Shown here: positions 27,523-35,467 of the stretch, in pieces
Position numbering within the stretch: the first letter of the stretch is position 1
How the letters are laid out: the number at the start of each line of letters is the position of its first letter
Assembly: GCA_002307235.1 (NCBI GenBank)
Contig: DBTV01000007.1
Coordinates: forward strand, 19,159 to 83,158
From: Acidobacteriaceae bacterium UBA1307
Lineage (GTDB): Bacteria > Acidobacteriota > Terriglobia > Terriglobales > Acidobacteriaceae
Reading direction: 5' to 3'
DNA length: 64,000 bases
Notes under the pieces: generated by a model
What the model was told of the DNA's origin: nothing
Database searches by the model: none
Seen by the model: the letters and a program-made list of their open reading frames with translations, nothing else
Program-made: the position numbers and the translations under genes

Positions 27523-28998
27523 ATGCGCAGTTTTCCCCGATTTGGAGCGTTGCTTCTGCTGGCTGTGTCGGCGGTACTCGGCATGACCGGGTGCCCGCAC
27601 AGCCAGGATCAGGTTGCTACCAGTGTGAATCCGGCAGATGGCCAGTCCTCGGACCCGGCTGCGGCCAATCTGGCACCGGTCGACGCCTCTTCGGGCGCGC
27701 AGAACGCGACTGTCGGCAACACGCAGCAAAATGCGGGTGCGGGCAACACGCAACAGAGTGCTGCCGCGTCACAGTCTGCTTACAGGCCGCGGCGTTCTTC
27801 CGCGACCGGGTACGCCAACCAGCAGTATGCGCAGAATTCAGGTTATGCGGAGCAGCCGGTGTACTACTCCAATCAGGCGCCACCGCCGCTGCCGCACTAT
27901 GAACAGCCGCAGGCTCCTGGCGAAGGCTATTTATGGACTCCCGGCTATTGGGCGTGGACCGCGCGAGGCTATTATTGGGTGCCCGGCGCGTGGGTTGAGG
28001 CTCCCTATGAGGGGGCTCTGTGGACCCCAGGTTACTGGGACTATTCGGAGAGAAACTACCGCTTCCATCGTGGCTACTGGGGTAGGCACATTGGCTTCTA
28101 TGGTGGCGTGGACTACGGCTATGGCTATGTCGGCTTCGGCTACCAGGGCGGATATTGGGGCGGCGGCCACTTCAATTACAACCGTTCGGTCAACAATGTG
28201 AATATCACCCTTGTGCGCAACGTGTACAACCGCGACGTTCCCCGCCGGGGCGACAACCGGGTCAGCTTCAACGGCGGTGCGGGTGGAATCCAGATGCGTG
28301 CCAGCCCCGCCGAACTGGCGGCGCAGCACGAGCAACATGCCGCACCGATGCGGGCTCAGATACAGAATGAGCATGCGGCCAGCACCAATCGGGCGCAGTT
28401 TGCCAATGCCAACCATGGTCAGCCTGCCCGGTCGGTCGTAAACCAGCCTCTTGCTGCCGATCACAACGTGCGGGTTCCAGCAGCAGCGCCGGTCCGGAAC
28501 CAGACTGCACCGCAGCAACAACAGCACCAAGGGGGTCCGCAACAGCAACATCCAGTGACGGGGCAACAGCAGCAACAGCAGAAGCAGCAGGTTGCTGTGC
28601 CACAACAGCAGCAGAAACAAGCTGTCCAGCAGCAGCACCAAGCCGCACCGCAGCAACAGCACCAAGCCACGCTGCCGCAGCAGCGTCACGCCACACCCCA
28701 GCAGCAGCACCAAGCCACGCCGCCGCAGCAGCGCCAAGCCACACCGCCGCAGCAGCGCCAAGCCACACCGCCGCAGCAGCGCCAAGCCGCGCCACAGCAG
28801 CAGCGTCAGGCCACACCCCAGCAACAGCACCAAGCCGCGCCGCCGCAGCAGCGCCAAGCCACACCGCAGCAGCAGCACCAAGCCGCGCCACAGCAGCAGC
28901 ACCAAGCCGCACCCCAGCAGCAGCGTCAGGCCGCGCCGCCGCAGCAGCGTCAGGCCGCAACTCCGCAGCAGAAGCAGGCAGAAAAGCCCAAGAAGTAG
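27523..28998 (+). CDS. YXWGXW-type lipoprotein with long Gln-rich repeat tail
   Basis: A 491-residue exported protein. ATG 27523 has GGAG 7 bp upstream. The signal peptide ends in GMTGC, a lipobox. Residues about 130-200 contain Trp/Tyr/Gly/Pro repeats (GYLWTPGYWAW, YYWVPGAWVEAPYEG, LWTPGYWDY) of the YXWGXW class. A Gly/Tyr stretch follows. From about residue 320 the protein is dominated by Gln, His, Ala and Pro, ending in fifteen exact-length 8-residue units of type PQQRQATP and a PKK tail. Role unknown; probably an envelope or surface-exposed low-complexity protein. Confidence 0.88.
   Translation: MRSFPRFGALLLLAVSAVLGMTGCPHSQDQVATSVNPADGQSSDPAAANLAPVDASSGAQNATVGNTQQNAGAGNTQQSAAASQSAYRPRRSSATGYANQQYAQNSGYAEQPVYYSNQAPPPLPHYEQPQAPGEGYLWTPGYWAWTARGYYWVPGAWVEAPYEGALWTPGYWDYSERNYRFHRGYWGRHIGFYGGVDYGYGYVGFGYQGGYWGGGHFNYNRSVNNVNITLVRNVYNRDVPRRGDNRVSFNGGAGGIQMRASPAELAAQHEQHAAPMRAQIQNEHAASTNRAQFANANHGQPARSVVNQPLAADHNVRVPAAAPVRNQTAPQQQQHQGGPQQQHPVTGQQQQQQKQQVAVPQQQQKQAVQQQHQAAPQQQHQATLPQQRHATPQQQHQATPPQQRQATPPQQRQATPPQQRQAAPQQQRQATPQQQHQAAPPQQRQATPQQQHQAAPQQQHQAAPQQQRQAAPPQQRQAATPQQKQAEKPKK
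28627..28986 (+). repeat. Fifteen tandem 24-bp units coding QQ[RH]QA repeats
   Basis: Fifteen consecutive 24-bp units with no indels, each coding [PQ]QQ[RHK][QH]A[TAE][PLTK]. Neighbouring units 28723-28746 and 28747-28770 are nearly identical at DNA level, showing recent tandem duplication. The reading frame is preserved throughout, so copy-number change would alter tail length in steps of 8 residues. Confidence 0.93.
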
Positions 28999-29119
28999 CG
29001 CGTTGCGATGGTGAAGGGGTTGCCGGGAGTGGCATCCAAAATACAGTGAAGTTCCCAGTATCGCTGCGCGTAATATCAGCGGATCGAAGCATGTTGTGGT
29101 TCTTGGAGCGAAACCGTCG

Positions 29120-29131
29120 TATACTGGCCCC
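29120..29131 (+). promoter_or_regulatory. -10 element directly before nuoI
   Basis: TATACT at 29120-29125 followed by GGCCCC and then the ATG at 29132. A transcript from this element would begin at or next to the start codon. The -35 is poor (TTGTGG at 29094, spacer 20). No Shine-Dalgarno sequence lies before the ATG. Confidence 0.5.
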
Positions 29132-29596
29132 ATGTCAGTGGTTCGTGATTTAGCGGCGATTGCCAAGGGGCTCAGCATCACCTTCCGGGAGACGCTCGAA
29201 CCGGCTCCGGTGGAGAACTATCCGGATGGGCCGGGGCCTGAGCGCGGAGCGGTCTTTGAGGGGCGGTTTCGTGGGGCACATGTGTTGCAGCGCGACGAAA
29301 ACGGCCTGGAAAAATGCGTGGCCTGCTACCTGTGCGCGGCGGCCTGTCCGTCGAACTGCATCTACATTGAGGCGGACGAGAATACCGCAGAGGTGCGCAT
29401 CTCCTCGGCCGACCGTTATGCCAAGGTCTACAACATCGACTACAACCGCTGCATCTTCTGCGGCTATTGCGTCGAGGCTTGCCCGACCGACGCCATCACG
29501 CACGGCCACGGTTTCGAACTGGCCAGCCTGAACGCCACCACGCTTGTCATGCGCAAGGAAGACATGCTGGTGCAGATCGCAACGGCGGCCAAGTAA
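29132..29596 (+). CDS. nuoI: NADH-quinone oxidoreductase subunit I (isolated)
   Basis: Ferredoxin-like subunit of complex I carrying clusters N6a and N6b, on the cytoplasmic arm. The 154 residues include both 8Fe motifs: CVACYLCAAACPSNCI and CIFCGYCVEACPTDAI. ATG 29132 gives a product starting MSVVRDLAAIAKGLSITFRETL, as in NuoI. An in-frame GTG at 29096 is possible. No other nuo genes lie within the window, so the gene is separated from any main nuo operon here. Confidence 0.9.
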   Translation: MSVVRDLAAIAKGLSITFRETLEPAPVENYPDGPGPERGAVFEGRFRGAHVLQRDENGLEKCVACYLCAAACPSNCIYIEADENTAEVRISSADRYAKVYNIDYNRCIFCGYCVEACPTDAITHGHGFELASLNATTLVMRKEDMLVQIATAAK

Positions 29597-29611
29597 TTTT
29601 CTGGAATCAAC

Positions 29612-29645
29612 GCAAAAAGGCAGCCCATGCGGCTGCCTTTTTTGC
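29612..29645. terminator. Bidirectional terminator between nuoI and uridine kinase
   Basis: GCAAAAAGGCAGCC (29612-29625) pairs with GGCTGCCTTTTTTGC (29631-29645). A- and T-tracts flank the stem on both sides, suiting both convergent genes. Confidence 0.92.
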
Positions 29646-29659
29646 GTGGAAGCGAAAAG

Positions 29660-30322
29660 CTAGATGCCGACGCCGGTGAGCAACTCCTTGGTGCGCAAGG
29701 CGTTGAGCACGCGTTCCAGCTTCCAGTCGAGATGGTCGCCGCCGTCGAGCAGAAGGTCGGCGTGGCTGGCCGAGGGGCGCACAAAATGCAGGCTCGAGGG
29801 CCGGACGGTGGCGTCGTACTGCTCCTTGACCGATGCGGCCGTGCGGCCGCGCTCTTCGGTGTCGCGCTTCAGGCGGCGCTCGTAGCAGAGCGGGTCGGGC
29901 GTGTCGATATAGACGCGGAGCTGGTAGAGCGGCAGAAGATCTTCATAATAAAGAGAAAACAGACCTTCGACGATGAGAAACGCGCCTGCCGTGACCCGTT
30001 CCGTGCGGCCTGCGACGCGGGTGTGCGTGGCGAAGTCGTAGATGGGCCGGTCGATGGCCTCGCCGCGCGCCAGAGCTGCAACGTGGGCGGCCAGCAGCGG
30101 GCTTTCAATCAGCGCCGGGTCGTCGAAGTTCTTGTGTGCCCGCTCGGAAAAGGGCAGGTGGCTGAGGTCGAGATAGTAATGATCGAGAGAGAAGTGGATT
30201 CCGCCGAGCGTGCGGGTCAGCTCGGCGGCCAAGGTGCTCTTGCCCGACCCCGAACAACCGGCAATGCCGATGACCACGGGGGGAAAGGGAAGGCGGAGAG
30301 ATTGTGTTTCCTGCTCGTTCAC
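29660..30322 (-). CDS. udk: Uridine kinase
   Basis: P-loop kinase phosphorylating uridine and cytidine in pyrimidine salvage. GTG 30322 is the probable start, 8 bp after the purine nucleoside phosphorylase stop; it gives 220 residues. The Walker A loop is GIAGCSGSGKSTLA, followed by the substrate segment FSLDHYYLDLSHLPFSERAHKNFDDPALI and the RDTEERGR lid region, all as in Udk. It is the last gene of a minus-strand run with the phosphorylase. Confidence 0.9.
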   Translation of the reverse strand: MNEQETQSLRLPFPPVVIGIAGCSGSGKSTLAAELTRTLGGIHFSLDHYYLDLSHLPFSERAHKNFDDPALIESPLLAAHVAALARGEAIDRPIYDFATHTRVAGRTERVTAGAFLIVEGLFSLYYEDLLPLYQLRVYIDTPDPLCYERRLKRDTEERGRTAASVKEQYDATVRPSSLHFVRPSASHADLLLDGGDHLDWKLERVLNALRTKELLTGVGI

Positions 30323-30330
30323 GTCCTTTA

Positions 30331-31194
30331 CTACGATACACGAGCCGTGTGGGCGGCGAGCCTGGGCGCGAGGCGGCGGAGCAGGCTGGCGAGACGATCC
30401 TCGACCTGTCGGCCGGTCTCGGAGACCTCTTCGTGGCTGAGCGGCGTGCTGCCGAGGCCTGCGGCGAGGTTGGTGACGCAAGACAGGGCCAGCACCTCAA
30501 GGCCCATGTGGCGGGCGACGATGGTCTCGGGGACCGTCGACATGCCGACCAGCGTGGCACCGAGCGTGCGGAAGGCGCGAATCTCGGCCGGGGTCTCGAA
30601 GCTGGGGCCGCTGACGGCCATATAGACACCCTCGTCGAGCGTAAAGCCTTCTTCCTGCGCGGCTTGCTGCGCCAGCGCGCGCAGCGGTTTGCTGTAGGCC
30701 TCGGTCATGTCGAAGAAGCGCAGTCCGGCTTCGGGGCGCGCGGCGAAGCGCGGCTCGTTGGGCCCGATGAGCGGGTTCCAGCCGAGGCCGTTGATGTGGT
30801 CGCCGAGCAGAACCAGTTGGCCGACGTGGTAGCCCTCGCGGATGCCGCCGGCGGCGTTGGTCAGCACCACCGTGCGCACCCCGAGCATGCCCAGCACGCG
30901 CAGGGGAAAGGTGACCTGTTGCGGCGTGTAGCCCTCATAGGAGTGCACGCGGCCCTGCATCACGATGACCGGAACCCCGGCCAGCTTGCCCGCGACCAGG
31001 CGGCCCGAGTGACCGGCGACCGTCGAGCGGGGAAAATGCGGAATCTGTTCGTAGGGAATCTCGATTTTGTCGGTGACCGCGCTGGCGACCGCGCCGAGGC
31101 CGGAGCCGAGCACGATGCCGATCTGCGGGGCGAGCGTGCCCAGTTGCGCACGCACCTGCCCGACGGCTTCCATCACTTCTTCGTAATAACTCAT
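30331..31194 (-). CDS. Purine nucleoside phosphorylase
   Basis: Phosphorolysis of inosine and guanosine, class I (trimeric, PNP/MTAP family), 287 residues. Recognised segments are IGIVLGSGLGAVASAV, the phosphate-binding site GHSGRLVAGKLAG, VMQGRVHSYEGYTPQQVTFPLRV, the conserved Asn and Glu in LTNAAGGI and SGPSFETPAEIRAF, and SCVTNLAAGL. It lies directly upstream of uridine kinase, and a nucleoside transporter is 3 kb away, so a salvage role is likely. Confidence 0.93.
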   Translation of the reverse strand: MSYYEEVMEAVGQVRAQLGTLAPQIGIVLGSGLGAVASAVTDKIEIPYEQIPHFPRSTVAGHSGRLVAGKLAGVPVIVMQGRVHSYEGYTPQQVTFPLRVLGMLGVRTVVLTNAAGGIREGYHVGQLVLLGDHINGLGWNPLIGPNEPRFAARPEAGLRFFDMTEAYSKPLRALAQQAAQEEGFTLDEGVYMAVSGPSFETPAEIRAFRTLGATLVGMSTVPETIVARHMGLEVLALSCVTNLAAGLGSTPLSHEEVSETGRQVEDRLASLLRRLAPRLAAHTARVS

Positions 31195-31210
31195 AGGTTT
31201 CTCGCAGAAT

Positions 31211-31945
31211 TTATTGTAGCGGTTCGCGCGCCCAGCCCTCGGGCGAGACGGTGCAGGTGGCGCAGCCCATCTTCCAGTTGAACCACAGATGCTCGGTCTC
31301 CGGCTCGGCGAAGAAGCCTTCGAGGTTTCTTTGCCGGGCGGTGGCCTCGATCAGGCTGCGCGGACCATAAAACAGGCAGAAAAAGCTGTCCCAGTCGACG
31401 GTCAGCAGAAAACTTTCGTCGGGGGCGACGAGTGAGCCGCGTTCGGGGAATTTTCTTCTTTTCTGTTCAAGATCGGCGAGGGTGATGCGTTCAATGGGTT
31501 CCTCGGCCGGAAACTCAGGGACGTGGACGATTTCAGAAAAACCGGCGGCGGCAAAGGGCGCGAGCAGGTCGGCCTGCAGCAGCGGTTCAAAGCGGCCCTC
31601 GGTCGGCATCCAGACGGGGTTGGCCTGCAGATAGGCGGCGAGGGCGTCGCGCGCGACCGGGTCGGCGAGAAAAGGATCGATGGCACCGATGGTCGTCAAA
31701 AGCGCCTGACTCATCTGCGCACCGTTGCGGATGCTGGCCGGGCGGGCGACCTCGGCCCAGCGGCATTTTTCGCCATGGCTCAGAATCTGCTCGTCGGTGG
31801 GGTACTGGTGGGCGGCGCGCCAGGAGAGCGCTTCCGGCACGCGGACGAAGGGGTGCAGAAGAATGTAGGCGGACTCGAAGGCCTTGTCGTAGGCCTCGAT
31901 GAGCGGCTCGGCGTAGGGCGGATACACGTAACGTTCGAAGGACAC
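31211..31945 (-). CDS. Unrecognised cytosolic protein
   Basis: A 244-residue protein, family not recognised. GTG 31945 is the likely start (product begins VSFERYVYPPYAEPL); a much longer reading upstream is not supported. It has no signal peptide or membrane helix. The C-terminal part has a Trp/Asp-rich segment (LLTVDWDSFFCLFYGPRSLIE) and a paired-Cys end (GCATCTVSPEGW). Only 16 bp separate it from the phosphorylase gene, so it probably leads a three-gene transcript. Confidence 0.75.
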   Translation of the reverse strand: MSFERYVYPPYAEPLIEAYDKAFESAYILLHPFVRVPEALSWRAAHQYPTDEQILSHGEKCRWAEVARPASIRNGAQMSQALLTTIGAIDPFLADPVARDALAAYLQANPVWMPTEGRFEPLLQADLLAPFAAAGFSEIVHVPEFPAEEPIERITLADLEQKRRKFPERGSLVAPDESFLLTVDWDSFFCLFYGPRSLIEATARQRNLEGFFAEPETEHLWFNWKMGCATCTVSPEGWAREPLQ

Positions 31946-32035
31946 GGCCCAGCATACCAAGGGCTCGGGCCGGGCGCCTGTGCGGGCGGCCACAGCGCTG
32001 CGGCGAATGAGAGGATAAGGAAAGCGAGGAGAGCG

Positions 32036-32314
32036 ATGAAGGATTTTGTGGCGGTGCTGTTCGGACTGGGGCTGGTGGGTAACGCGTTTCTGTTTGTGCC
32101 GCAGGTGATTGCCGTGTGGCGGAAGAAGACCGACGAGGGCGTTTCGCTGGTGACCTTTGGCGGCTTCAGCTTTTTGCAGATGATCGGTATCGCGCATGGG
32201 CTCTTTCAGCACGATCTGGCGGTGACGCTGGGCATGGCTGCCAGCCTCGCCAGTTGCGGCACGGTCACCGGGCTGACGGCGTTCTACCGGATCAAGAGGC
32301 TGCGGAAAAATTAG
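32036..32314 (+). CDS. SemiSWEET / PQ-loop small transporter
   Basis: A 92-residue three-helix membrane protein. The ATG at 32036 follows GAGGAGAG. The PQ-loop motif is in FLFVPQVIAVWRKKTDEGVSLVTF; SemiSWEETs dimerise to form sugar transporters. Its stop overlaps the convergent higA stop (TTAG). The substrate cannot be read from sequence. Confidence 0.88.
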   Translation: MKDFVAVLFGLGLVGNAFLFVPQVIAVWRKKTDEGVSLVTFGGFSFLQMIGIAHGLFQHDLAVTLGMAASLASCGTVTGLTAFYRIKRLRKN

Positions 32315-32709
32315 GCGGCGAAGAAGACGGCGGGCGATACGTTGAAGCGTTTGCTGAGTTGCTCGATGTGCGAGGCGTTGAGCTTGCGTTTGCCGCGCAG
32401 AACTTCGGAGACGACGCTTTCGCCGCCCAACTCGGCGGCAATGTCGCGCTGGCGCAGACCGTGGCGGTCGAGCAGAAAGCGCAGCACCGCAGAGGGCGAG
32501 GCCTGGGGCAGTTGCGTTTGTTCCTCTTCGTAGCGCTCGATGAGCAGGGTCAGCAGTTCGATGGCCTCCTGCTGCGCGGCAGTGGGCGCGGGCAGGGCGG
32601 TGAGCCGGTAGAGAGCGCGGGTGTAGTCGGCAAGCTGCTCGTCGCTGCGGATCAGATGCGGCGCACCGCGCTCGATCATCTCTTCCGGGTTCGTTAAAAT
32701 TGTAGCCAT
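32311..32709 (-). CDS. higA: HigA-type antitoxin
   Basis: A 132-residue DNA-binding antitoxin. A C-terminal HTH (LRQRDIAAELGGESVVSEVLRGKRKLNASHIEQLSKRF) follows a helical N-terminal half that presumably wraps the toxin. This is the COG5499 type. It overlaps the upstream toxin by 16 bp; toxin-first order is typical of higBA. A longer in-frame reading to 32961 lies inside the toxin gene and is rejected. Confidence 0.9.
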   Translation of the reverse strand: MATILTNPEEMIERGAPHLIRSDEQLADYTRALYRLTALPAPTAAQQEAIELLTLLIERYEEEQTQLPQASPSAVLRFLLDRHGLRQRDIAAELGGESVVSEVLRGKRKLNASHIEQLSKRFNVSPAVFFAA

Positions 32710-33035
32710 TCGGCCCTCCGTTGCGGCGGGAGCGCGGACCAGCGGTCGTACTCCTTGTGCGTGAGAAACGCGCCGATGTAGGCATGGCCCATTGTCTGCG
32801 TTTCTCCGATCATCCTCGCGTAATGCACGGCCACGATCAGCCGGTAGCGATTGTGGCGTATGTTGAAGACCACAAAGCCATCCACATTGTCCGCATCGGG
32901 GAAGGTTGCACGCAGTTCGTTGAAGCTGCGCCAGCGTTCCTGCTTGACGATCCTGATCCACGCCCCGATTTCGGTGGCCGCCTCACGGTATTCTTCGGCA
33001 GCTTGCTGCAATCGCTTGATCGTGACGATGTGCAC
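32694..33035 (-). CDS. higB: HigB-type toxin (RelE-like mRNA interferase)
   Basis: A 113-residue toxin of the HigB family that cleaves mRNA at the ribosome. GTG 33035 is the start: the product then begins MHIVTIKRL and aligns end to end with HigB, with WRSFNELRATFPDADNVDGFVVFNI, NRYRLIVAVHYA and AFLTHKEYDRW. No Shine-Dalgarno precedes it; a -10 element ends 6 bp before the start, so the transcript is predicted to begin at the start codon. Confidence 0.92.
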   Translation of the reverse strand: MHIVTIKRLQQAAEEYREAATEIGAWIRIVKQERWRSFNELRATFPDADNVDGFVVFNIRHNRYRLIVAVHYARMIGETQTMGHAYIGAFLTHKEYDRWSALPPQRRAEWLQF

Positions 33036-33041
33036 AAGAGA

Positions 33042-33070
33042 AGGGTACTTCGCAATTTGCGAAGTGTCAA
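33042..33070 (-). promoter_or_regulatory. higBA promoter with operator filling the spacer
   Basis: On the minus strand: -35 TTGACA (33070-33065), 17-bp spacer (33064-33048), -10 TACCCT (33047-33042). The spacer lies within ACTTCGCAA-n-TTGCGAAGT (33047-33065), a perfect inverted repeat with 9-bp arms. A HigA dimer bound here would block both promoter elements. Confidence 0.85.
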
Positions 33071-33119
33071 GGGACGGGGTGTGTCCGGTAGGGACTGCAA
33101 TGATGGGCACGCGTTTCAG

Positions 33120-33220
33120 GCCGCCCCTACAGGGCGGCGGGCGGTTTTTTGGGGGGAGCTTTCCCCGGATTCCGCTGGCGCTTCATCCGGGGTTCTTCTC
33201 TTGCCGTCCCTACGGAACGG
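33120..33220. repeat. REP-like cluster of three palindromes
   Basis: Three palindromes: GCCGCCC-CTACA-GGGCGGC at 33120-33138, CCCCGGAT/ATCCGGGG (33163-33170 with 33185-33192), and CCGTCCCTACGGAACGG at 33204-33220. The first and third share the CCCTAC centre. This 303-bp gene-free gap otherwise holds only the higBA promoter and the leader of the next gene. Confidence 0.65.
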
Positions 33221-33339
33221 GGTTCTGCCGCGCGGGATGCCGTGATCTCGACTCCAAACCCTTATCGAAATATTCGTCATTGAATTATTTTTTTAATTTG
33301 TTACATTTGGGGCACTAATTCTAAACAAAGGCGAGTCCA

Positions 33340-33999
33340 ATGAAAGTCACACCGTATAAGGCCATGGCTACGGCCGTTTTGTTATTTTCTGTGCTTGGTT
33401 TTGCCAAAGAAGGCAAGACTTACAAGCACGCTTCTGAGTATCAGGTGGCCATCTTAGATCAAAATCTTCGTGTAGCAACTTGGAACGATGTAACGTTGGC
33501 CAAGAACACAACGGATGCCAAACTCGGTCCAGGTGGCCAAGGTATTCATTTGTTGCACACAAATGCAGGGGATTATCGCGTAGAAGCTCCGATAAACAAG
33601 GGCATGACATTCCTTTCGGCAATGGGTTCAAACGCCTATAACCCCGCAAAGGTCTATCACAATAAGTGGTTTTTAGATAACGTTAAACCCGGCACTAAGG
33701 TCCTGTTTGCTTCTGAGTGTGCAAAGTCGAGCAAAAAGCATCCTAATGAACCGGTTCGTTGCTCATTTTATTTTCCTGATCCTGATAGCTCGGACCATGA
33801 GTATGCGACGCTCGGAGACTTTACGCCATTTACTGCTGGCGATGGAAGCAATACGCAGAAGACCGCAAATACGCTTTGCGGCACGGGTAAGTTGAGACCG
33901 GATGTTGAAGCTCAGCTCTGTGGCGGAAACTCCGATTCTGTACCGGTATCAAGTCCAACGCCCGTACAGCCTCCGTCACCAACTCCTCTTCAACCATAG
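33340..33999 (+). CDS. Secreted AT-rich hypothetical protein
   Basis: A 219-residue exported protein starting after AAAGGCGAG. A signal peptide (AMATAVLLFSVLGFAK) precedes a mature part with no recognised domain and a Pro/Ser-rich end (SSPTPVQPPSPTP). The DNA is clearly lower in GC than both neighbours, and it sits between REP-like palindromes and a strong terminator, next to higBA; recent acquisition is plausible. Confidence 0.8.
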   Translation: MKVTPYKAMATAVLLFSVLGFAKEGKTYKHASEYQVAILDQNLRVATWNDVTLAKNTTDAKLGPGGQGIHLLHTNAGDYRVEAPINKGMTFLSAMGSNAYNPAKVYHNKWFLDNVKPGTKVLFASECAKSSKKHPNEPVRCSFYFPDPDSSDHEYATLGDFTPFTAGDGSNTQKTANTLCGTGKLRPDVEAQLCGGNSDSVPVSSPTPVQPPSPTPLQP

Positions 34000-34004
34000 A
34001 TTAG

Positions 34005-34056
34005 AAAATCTCGATTTTCCCTCGTTTAGATTCGGACGAGGGGAAATCAAGATTTT
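34005..34056. terminator. Bidirectional terminator
   Basis: Arms 34005-34024 and 34037-34056 pair at 18 of 20 positions around a 12-base loop, with A/T-rich ends on both sides. It serves the secreted protein (plus) and the nucleoside transporter (minus). Confidence 0.88.
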
Positions 34057-34097
34057 GCAATTTATCAATAGATTTCCACTTAATACATTTCCAATTC

Positions 34098-35351
34098 TTA
34101 CCCCAAAAACATTCCAGCAATCGACGCCGAAATCAGATTTGCCATGGTGCCGGCGAACATGGCGCGGAGGCCGAGTTTCGCCAGGTCATTGCGGCGTTCG
34201 GGGACGAGCGCGCCGATGCCGCCGATCTGCATGCCGACCGAACCCAGGTTGGCGAAGCCGCACAGGGCGAAGGTGCCGATGGTGAACGAGCGCGGCAGCA
34301 GGGCGACCTTGTGCGCGCCGAGGCCGATGTAGGCGATCACCTCGTTGAGCGCCATGCGGGTGCCGAGCAGGTTGCCGATGGTGCCGCAGTCCTGCCAGGG
34401 CACGCCGATCAGCCACGCCACCGGCGCGAAGAAGAAGCCGAGAATCTGGCCGAGCGAGCCGGGGATCCAGAGGTGGCCGGCATGCAGCCAGCCGAGCACG
34501 CCGTCGAGCAGCGCCACCAGCGCGATAAAGCTGATGAGCATGATGCCGACGTTGAAGGCCAGTTTGCCGCCGTCGATGGTGCCGCGGGCAATGGCGCCGA
34601 TGAAGTTTTCTCCCTTGTGCTGCTCGTCCTCGGGGATGATGACGCGGCCTTCGGTGGCGGGCGTTTCGGTCTCGGGCACCAGCATCTTGGCCATCAGAAT
34701 GGTGCCGGGCGAGGTCATGATGACGGCCGAAAGCAGGTGGCGCGCCTCGACGCCCTGCGCGATGTACATGGCCATGATGCCGCCGGAGACGTGAGCCATG
34801 CCGCTGGTCATGATGGTCATCAACTCGCTGCGGGTGGCCTTCGACAGAAAGGGCCGGATGGTCAGCGGCGCCTCGGTCTGGCCCATGAAGATGCTGGCTG
34901 CAACATTCATGCTTTCCGCGCCCGAGATGCGCATGGTCTTGAGCATGACCCAGGCCATGACGCGGATGAGCAACTGCATTACGCCGATGTGATAGAGCAC
35001 GGCGAAGAAGGCCGAGATGAAGATGATGGTGGGCAGCACCTGAAAGGCAAAGATGACGCCGCCGCCCGGGGGCACGAGTTTGCCGAAGGCGCCGGAGGCG
35101 GGCAGGCCAAGCTGGCCGAAGACCATGCTGGTGCCGGCGAAGGTGCAGGCGAGCAGGCTGGTGATCAGACTGCCGGCCGCGCTCATCAGCCGCTGGCCGT
35201 AGTCGAAGCAGAGCACGAAGTAGGCAAAGGTAACCTGCAAACCCAGACCCCAGGCGATGGTGCGCCAGCGAATCTGTTTGCGGTTGGTGGAACAGAGCCA
35301 GGCGGTGACGAGGACCGCGAGAATGCCGAGCAGGCCGGTAAATCGTGCCAA
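34098..35351 (-). CDS. Concentrative nucleoside transporter (CNT/NupC family)
   Basis: Cation-coupled nucleoside uptake permease of 417 residues, TTG start at 35351 preceded by AAGGAG. CNT hallmarks: GFGQ-like turn VFGQLGLPASGAFGKL, the paired motif MGQTEAPLTIRPFL, GGIMAMYIAQGV, ALNEVIAYIGL and FALCGFANLGSVGMQIGGIG. Around ten hydrophobic helices. With uridine kinase and purine nucleoside phosphorylase 3 kb away it forms a dispersed salvage set. Confidence 0.93.
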   Translation of the reverse strand: MARFTGLLGILAVLVTAWLCSTNRKQIRWRTIAWGLGLQVTFAYFVLCFDYGQRLMSAAGSLITSLLACTFAGTSMVFGQLGLPASGAFGKLVPPGGGVIFAFQVLPTIIFISAFFAVLYHIGVMQLLIRVMAWVMLKTMRISGAESMNVAASIFMGQTEAPLTIRPFLSKATRSELMTIMTSGMAHVSGGIMAMYIAQGVEARHLLSAVIMTSPGTILMAKMLVPETETPATEGRVIIPEDEQHKGENFIGAIARGTIDGGKLAFNVGIMLISFIALVALLDGVLGWLHAGHLWIPGSLGQILGFFFAPVAWLIGVPWQDCGTIGNLLGTRMALNEVIAYIGLGAHKVALLPRSFTIGTFALCGFANLGSVGMQIGGIGALVPERRNDLAKLGLRAMFAGTMANLISASIAGMFLG

Positions 35352-35467
35352 AATGCGAACTCCTTCAAGAAAACGGCGGCAAGAGCGCCATTCAAGAGGC
35401 TAGCAGCTTGGGCGTAAGGACTGAAAGCGGGATTTTGGGATGGCAAGGGCGGAAAAACGAGAAACAA

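Noticed and set aside
30304..31281. Plus-strand frame overlapping purine nucleoside phosphorylase and uridine kinase
   Set aside because: Shadow of the minus-strand genes; no family features.
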